From positions 20,896,307 through 20,960,306 of the forward strand of contig NC_066845.1 in NCBI RefSeq assembly GCF_001640805.2: a stretch of DNA of 64,000 nucleotides, in the 5' to 3' direction. The notes below the pieces were generated by a model that had not been told where the DNA came from, ran no database searches, and saw only the letters and a program-made list of their open reading frames with translations. Shown here piece after piece: positions 58,985 to 64,000 of this stretch. The stretch is from Lates calcarifer (Eukaryota > Chordata > Actinopteri > Centropomidae). Position numbers and translations under genes: made by a program. Position 1 is the first letter of the stretch, and every line of letters begins with the position of its first letter.

Positions 58985-59375
58985 CATAAAGCTTGAGGGT
59001 TACAGAGTCATCTCAGAGAGTTTAGATATTCATAAGTCTATACTCAGACAGACAAACTGTCCATAAATGGAAACAATTTAGTGCTGTGGCTACTCTCCTA
59101 CTCATCTCCACCTGCAGAAGTCGGGTGATGCAGCAGGACAATGACCCTCAATATTAAAGTAAATCTACCACAGAATGACTTAATAAAGAAAATCCGGATT
59201 TGGAGTGGCCAAGAGCCCAGACCTTAACCTGGTAAAAATGCTGTGGAATAAGCTCAGAGAGAATATGTCTCAAGCTGAAGCAGTTCTGTGAAGAGCAATG
59301 GTCCAAAATTCCTCCTGAACGACATGCAGGCCTGATTCACCGCTACAGAAAGAGCTGGCTTGAGGTTCAACCAGT
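58985..59375 (+). pseudogene. Tc1-like transposase, internally deleted
   Basis: Plus strand. An N-terminal helix-turn-helix piece (KLEGYRVISESLDIH and QTVHKWKQFSAVATL in shifted frames, to about 59100) is joined directly to the C-terminal part (QQDNDPQY at about 59130-59155, LEWPRAQ, DLNLVKMLW, then KIPPERHAGLIHRYRKSWLE). The central part with the first catalytic Asp is missing. The third catalytic residue, Glu in NPIE, is Lys here (codon AAA, 59235-59237). Several stops occur. It is a separate family from the other Tc1 remnants. Confidence 0.75.
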
Positions 59376-59394
59376 TCCAAGGCTTCACTTCTTT

Positions 59395-59530
59395 AAAAAA
59401 ATCATTATATCTTGTTTTATATTTTAAGTCATGAGTTTATTACTTTAATTCATTTTGTTGTTTTACTGTGAAGTACTTTGTAACTAGGTTTTGAAAAGTG
59501 CTATGTAAATAATTATTGTTATTACTTCTG
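59395..59530 (+). repeat. retroposon-type 3' end with ATT-rich tail
   Basis: TGTGAAGTACTTTGTAACTA, GGTTTTGAAAAGTGCTATGT and AAATAATTATTGTTATTA form a motif string common at the 3' ends of fish retroposons. It directly follows the Tc1 remnant; no coding part of its own is visible. Confidence 0.45.
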
Positions 59531-62048
59531 GTCCTTAAAGTAGAACCAAAAATGTGTCACTGATCATTTTTGGCTAGTTAGGAGTGGTTTCTTTGTCTTG
59601 ATAAAAAAGGTCAAGAACAGAGCAAAACTGTAGGCATGGTTTTATCCTGCTGTGAACAAAATATTCCCTCCCTTGAATCCCCATGTCCAACAGCTAAATG
59701 GCTACCAACATTTGAGACTTCCCTGTCTTGAGATGTTGCGAGGCCTGAATGAAGACAAACACAGTATGTCATGTAGCAGCTCCAAAAGCTCTCACCATTG
59801 GGATCATTTTACCATGCCAGAAGAAAGCCCAACAGAGGATCAGAGTGCAACTTTGCCTTCTGTGTAAGGCTGGTTTGATGCTGCATATCATACACACTTG
59901 AACAGCTTCACATCAACCCCCACCCCCCCAGTATATTACAGCCGCAGGGCATTTGCTGTAAAACATGAACACAGGGAGGAAAAAGGGGACTTTTCAGTTT
60001 AGTTAGAAGAGAGATTTGCCTGTGTGTCAGGTGATTCAGAGCTGCGGGGACGAGGGGTGCCTTCAGAGCAGCTCGGAGGTAATTTTACTTTTGGTTCCTC
60101 ATCTTTCTGCATTTTGGTTTCATGCTGCTGTTTGTGGATACTGCAAAGCTGTTCTGTAGAGAAATAGATATTTTTTTTATTGTGAAAGTTTTTCACTGAT
60201 TCACTTGGACAACAATATGTAACAAAATAATGTTGTAGAAGTTTCGTTGTTGTTTCCAAAGTTGTGCAGAACTTCAAGTCAAAGCAAAAGTACTTTGTTT
60301 GAACAGAAATATAATTTAGATCGCTTGCTGATAAACGTAAGAAGTTGCTTTAATTAATTCTAATATAACCCTACATTTTAAATTAACTAATTAGTGTAAT
60401 GCAATACTGATATAACAATAATACAATTTCTAATTTCTCTTTTCAATCAAACAGTCTGACATATGAATTATAAATGCTTCTTTTTCTCCACTTCTTTTTT
60501 AATTGTTGCAAATTGCTCCTCTTAATTGGTTAAAGTGGTCACACTGAGTTGTAAATATTTAATTACTAATTTAGACGCCCACAACTGCACAATGATAAAA
60601 CACTGCAGCTACCAGTTATCTATGACATACAGTTGATCATTGCTTAGTTTTAATATTAGTGAAAAGTTAGAGCATCCTGCTGTGTCTGGTGTGATGGCTG
60701 TCTTCATGTGGCCTGTCTGTATCCTAGTAGACATAAATAACAAAAATAAAGACAGCTCACAAATACATACTTTTAGTCTCTTTGTGGTCTTCACAGTCTT
60801 TTAGTCTTTCATTAAGCTTTGGTCACACAGTTTACAACAAACACCAGGTTTATCCTTTAAGTTTCTGGCTGGTCAAAGTGTGATCAGGTTTTGTGATGGT
60901 ACTACTTCTGAGGTACTGTTGGAGAAAAAAAAACATGGAGGATAAATTTGCTGATATCACCCATGGGTTTCTGAAGCTCTGTCAAATATATTTCTGTTGC
61001 TTTCTCAAGTCAAAAAATAAAATTAAAAAATTAACTTCTGTTCTGTATCACACCATGTGCTAGCACATGCTGCAGGATGCCTGTGTACATGCAAGACTAA
61101 TATTTAACATTTTAAAACAATTGTCTTTCAAATGTCTAATTACTGAGAGTACATTCAACATGTTTGTGTGGAACACTGACTGTAAAATAAATAAATGAAA
61201 AAAAAAAATTGAAAAGTACCAAAATGAATACCGAGACACACCTGAGGTTAAATTAATTATTGAGAATCTTAGATCTTTCTGAACAAGAAAAGATTAGGAC
61301 TATTTGAATGGAGTCCAGTGCAATGGAAGATTTAATGGTGCCATCATCAATCAGCCATTAGTGGTCTCCAAATTAATAGAAGTCTAAGTTGTTTCAGTTG
61401 TAGAGCAGTATGAGGGGTAGAAGTAACAAAAATTAACTAATAAAAATGGAGGTTATGAAAATGGATGTGAAATGAAAAATGAAGTGATACATTATTAAGT
61501 GATTTAATTAATTTTAAGCCAGTTTGATTAAAATAGTCATGATCTGATGAAAACAGGCATGTTTCATAATTTCATAATGTCTTGGATTCATCATTCATCT
61601 GTCACAGCACATAATTGTCAGCCATCACTTCAGAAAATTGGCCTTGGGAAAGACAAAAATGGAAGTGATTTCAATGCTTACAAGGTAATTATAGAAGTGT
61701 TGAAATGTATGTGAACTGAAAAAATAGACTAATAAACTGTCAACTGACATTTTATTTGAGACAGTGTTGCTTTGATAATCAACATGGGCTGTGTTACTTT
61801 CTCCTGCCTACCATTCATCATTCACAGTACCCAAGAGACATTTATTGTTTACAGCAAGCAATTTGTGACTTCTGCCCAAAATGTCAATCAGAGGAATCAT
61901 AGCCATTGATCGAGTTCAAGAGTCAAGAGGTTTATTGAGTGGGTGTGTTCTTTATTCTTTGTTTGCTTGTTTTGTTAGGGAAGTGACAAAAAATGCTTTC
62001 TGTAAATGATAAATGTCAGTTTAATCAAATTGGCTTTAATCACCTTAC
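59531..62048. other. non-coding stretch with a weak exon candidate
   Basis: The plus-strand frame 59652-59867 (GTG start) and the minus-strand frame 59999-60277 are unassigned; the latter is listed separately as a weak terminal-exon candidate. The rest is AT-rich and shows nothing. Confidence 0.4.
59999..60158 (-). CDS. weak candidate: terminal coding exon of an unknown gene
   Basis: On the minus strand ATCTATTTCTCTACAG (ending at about 60159) looks like a splice acceptor. From there the frame stays open for about 53 codons to a stop at 59999. The peptide is hydrophilic, with lysine and acidic residues (HETKMQKDEEPKVK) followed by a Ser/Pro-rich end (PPSCSEGTPRPRSSESPDTQ) and terminal ANLSSN. 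This composition resembles disordered C-termini of vertebrate proteins more than random AT-rich translation. I do not recognise the protein, no upstream exon was found, and no polyadenylation signal was pinned down. Chance is quite possible. Confidence 0.18.
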
Positions 62049-62475
62049 TTGATAAGTTATTCACTATTCATTATTACCAGGCTGCCCCAACAACTCTCTA
62101 AAGACTCTCAGCTGATCCAAAATGCTGCAGCACGTTCACCATATTTCCGTATTTCTCCTGTGTTAGCCTCTCTACATTGGCTCCCAGTCAAATCCAGAAT
62201 AGAATTCAAAATCCTCTTCCTCACTTACAAAGCCCTTAATGGCAGGCTCCATCTTACCTTAAAGATCTCACAATCCCATTAGGACACTGTTCTCATAGAA
62301 TGATGGTTTACTGGTGGTACCCAGAGTTTCTAAGAGTAGAATGGGAGGCAGAGCCTTCAGTTATCAGGCTCCTCTACTGTGGAACCTTCTCCCAGTTTGG
62401 GTCCAGGAGGCAGACACCCTCTGTACCTTTAAGAGTCGGCTTAAAACTTTCCTCTTTGATAAAGCTTATAGTTAG
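62049..62475 (+). pseudogene. LINE ORF2, C-terminal end (frameshifted)
   Basis: The frame at 62049-62282 carries SQLIQNAAARS, PVLASLHWLPVKSRIEFKIL and LTYKALNG, the conserved tail that follows the reverse transcriptase fingers and palm in CR1/L2 elements. A missing base at ALNG (AATGGCAGG here, AATGGTCAGG in the other copy) shifts the frame. The last part resumes in another frame (MGGRAFSYQAPLLWNLLP, ending AYS and a stop at 62475). It retains the SLHWLPV motif that the longer copy has lost. Confidence 0.88.
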
Positions 62476-62556
62476 AGTTGGCTCAGGCTTGAACCATCAC
62501 TTAGTTATGCTGCTATAGGCCTAGACTGCTGGGAGATCTCCCATGATGCAATGAGC

Positions 62557-62588
62557 TTCTCTCTCTCTCTCTCTCTCCCTCTCTCTCC
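62557..62588. repeat. (CT)n microsatellite inside the LINE 3' UTR
   Basis: Same relative position as the GA run at 3134-3173 in the minus-strand copy. Confidence 0.9.
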
Positions 62589-63211
62589 ACAGTATGGATT
62601 CATATCCCATAAATACATGTTACTAACTCAGTATCTTCCCTTTCCTGTAGTATTGTGCTCTTCCGTCTCTCTCTCCTCTTCTGTCTCTTTCTGCAGGTAT
62701 TTCTGCCTCTGGAGCTGTAGAGTCTGATCTGTGATGACAAGTCTCCTGCTGTTCCTACAACTCCACTCAACACCTGCTGCTAGAATTAGAAATTACTTAC
62801 ACTGCTTCTAGTATTATTGCTACTTTTGCAATTACTACTTTAATTATCACTACTATCATTATTATTGGTATCACTTTACATTTTTACATGGAACCTGTGT
62901 TATGCTATGTTCTTCTTTCGCTATTCTCTACTCCCCCACCCCCTACTCTCTCTCAACCCAACCGGTCGAGGCAGATGGCCGCCCACCCTGAGTCCGGTTC
63001 TGCTCGAGGTTTCTGCCTCTTAAAAGGAAGTTTTTCCTTGCCACTGTCGCCTAGTGCTGCTCATGGTGAGATTTGTTGGGTCTCTTTCTGTACATACCAT
63101 ATTTTAAAGACTATGGTCTAGACCTGCTCTATATGAAAAGTGCCTTGCGATGACTTTTGTTGTGATTCTGCGCTATATAAATAACATAGAATTGAACTGA
63201 ACTGAATTGAA

Positions 63212-64000
63212 CTATTTTTTCATTTCACGTCCTTTTTTACAGCAAAAGTTTTAGATTGACATGCATTTTTATTACTTTTTCGACATGATCTTCGTTGAAT
63301 CGGGTCAGTTTGCAGTTTTGAACTGGAGCGGCTCCCCTCGCCAAGTTGACCTCACTGGAATTAGAGATATTTCTGTTCAGTCAGGATCCAGTGCTGAGAC
63401 TGACATAACCAAGTTCATTTCCAAAATATCACAATTAATGTGGATTTTACCTCAAAATGAAAAGTGAATAATATGAGAGCATTAAAACTGAGCAGTAAAT
63501 TTGTTGATTATTTATGTCTGGGTTATTCCTAAGTGAGGGTTAAATCATTTCATGTCCTATTCTGCATAATTACAGGCCACAACAACAGAGCGCAGGACAG
63601 GACACAGGTCATCTCTGCCCTCGTCTCAGCTTGTCACATTACCCTCTCAGACTATTAATTATGAGACAAATATCTCACTTTTCTCTCAATACACAACACA
63701 CCTCTCTGATCTGCTAGTTTTTCCTTCTCCAAGAGCTAATTTTCAACCCAGTGTGTTTTGTGAGAGCAGTTTGGGTTTTTTGGTCATAATTGGCAAAAAA
63801 TAAATAAATAAATAAATGAGATAAAATCAGAGGTACAAACCAGGACTGTTACCTTCACAGAAACAAAGCACTGTGCAAACACATTACTTGTCTGATGGAC
63901 ATGCCTTGAGCCATCAGCTAATCCTAGTACCACCTCCTCTCTACTGTGGTCAGGTACATGGCTTAAGATTCCAGTCCTGGTTGATTTGGTGACACATGTG
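63212..64000. other. non-coding stretch
   Basis: The part at 63280-63420 contains CpG sites (TTCGACATGATCTTCGTTGA, ATCGGG, GGAGCGG, CTCGCC) and is non-repetitive. Its 68-codon frame (63261-63467) shows no domain. An (AAAT)n run lies at 63797-63818. Nothing else recognised. Confidence 0.4.

Larger units (their letters stand above)
62049..63211 (+). mobile_element. 5'-truncated copy of the L2-type LINE
   Basis: Plus-strand copy of the element at 2499-6580, beginning within the reverse transcriptase C-terminal region and running through the 3' UTR to a (TTGAA)n-like tail (63189-63211). The two copies are very similar over the shared 1.1 kb, including the internal CT microsatellite (62557-62588). 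Severe 5' truncation is the usual outcome of LINE insertion. No target duplication was recognised. Confidence 0.93.

Noticed and set aside
1..64000. Endogenous retrovirus or other viral insertion
   Set aside because: No LTR pair, gag, protease or integrase motifs were seen; the only reverse transcriptases are of LINE type.

Overview
The window looks like a non-coding stretch of a ray-finned fish nuclear genome, probably a spiny-rayed (percomorph) teleost. It is AT-rich and full of microsatellites. Its recognisable content is the dispersed-repeat set typical of such fish: an L2/CR1-type LINE with an esterase ORF1, tRNA-derived SINEs of the V-SINE (DANA/Mermaid-like) kind, several Tc1-like transposon families, a hAT remnant and non-autonomous repeats. 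There is no operon structure, rRNA gene, intact tRNA gene, CRISPR array or viral genome. I could not support any intact host gene; nearly all open frames are short chance ORFs in AT-rich DNA.

Layout. 1-519: 3' end of a retroposon with a TTATC tail. 2499-6580: the largest element, a nearly complete but broken L2-like LINE on the minus strand (esterase fragment, AP-endonuclease, reverse transcriptase, 3' UTR with an internal GA microsatellite), followed by a MITE-like block (6630-6905). 9191-9315: a 5'-truncated SINE with a 9-bp target duplication. 12.5-15.2 kb: TG/TA microsatellite, a copy of dispersed repeat 'A', a tRNA-like remnant, a SINE head and a Tc1 transposase pseudogene abutting it. 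15.2-34.9 kb: mostly unique sequence with two notable hairpins (19709-19748 and 24036-24094), microsatellites, and a LINE-like 3' end at 29.1 kb. 34.9-49.7 kb: a repeat-rich zone with a 20-bp-unit minisatellite, a SINE flanked by a perfect 10-bp target duplication (40229-40515), two Tc1 remnants, two more copies of repeat A, repeat 'B' copies and an old L2 fragment. 49.7-62.0 kb: mostly unique, with a hAT remnant (55.0 kb), Tc1 remnants (58.2 and 59.0 kb), candidate conserved non-coding blocks and one weak candidate terminal exon (60.0 kb). 62049-63211: a second, 5'-truncated copy of the LINE, on the plus strand.

The functional units are mobile elements, and all protein-coding ones are dead. 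LINEs supply reverse transcriptase that may have mobilised the SINEs; the Tc1 and hAT remnants represent cut-and-paste transposition. The remaining unique sequence reads as a gene desert or a very large intron. Some blocks are rich in homeodomain and octamer motifs and could be regulatory. I found no convincing undescribed system. The best leads are a pre-miRNA-like hairpin at 24.0 kb, a perfect 16-bp-arm hairpin at 19.7 kb, and an open, almost unchanged block in the 3' UTR of both LINE copies.
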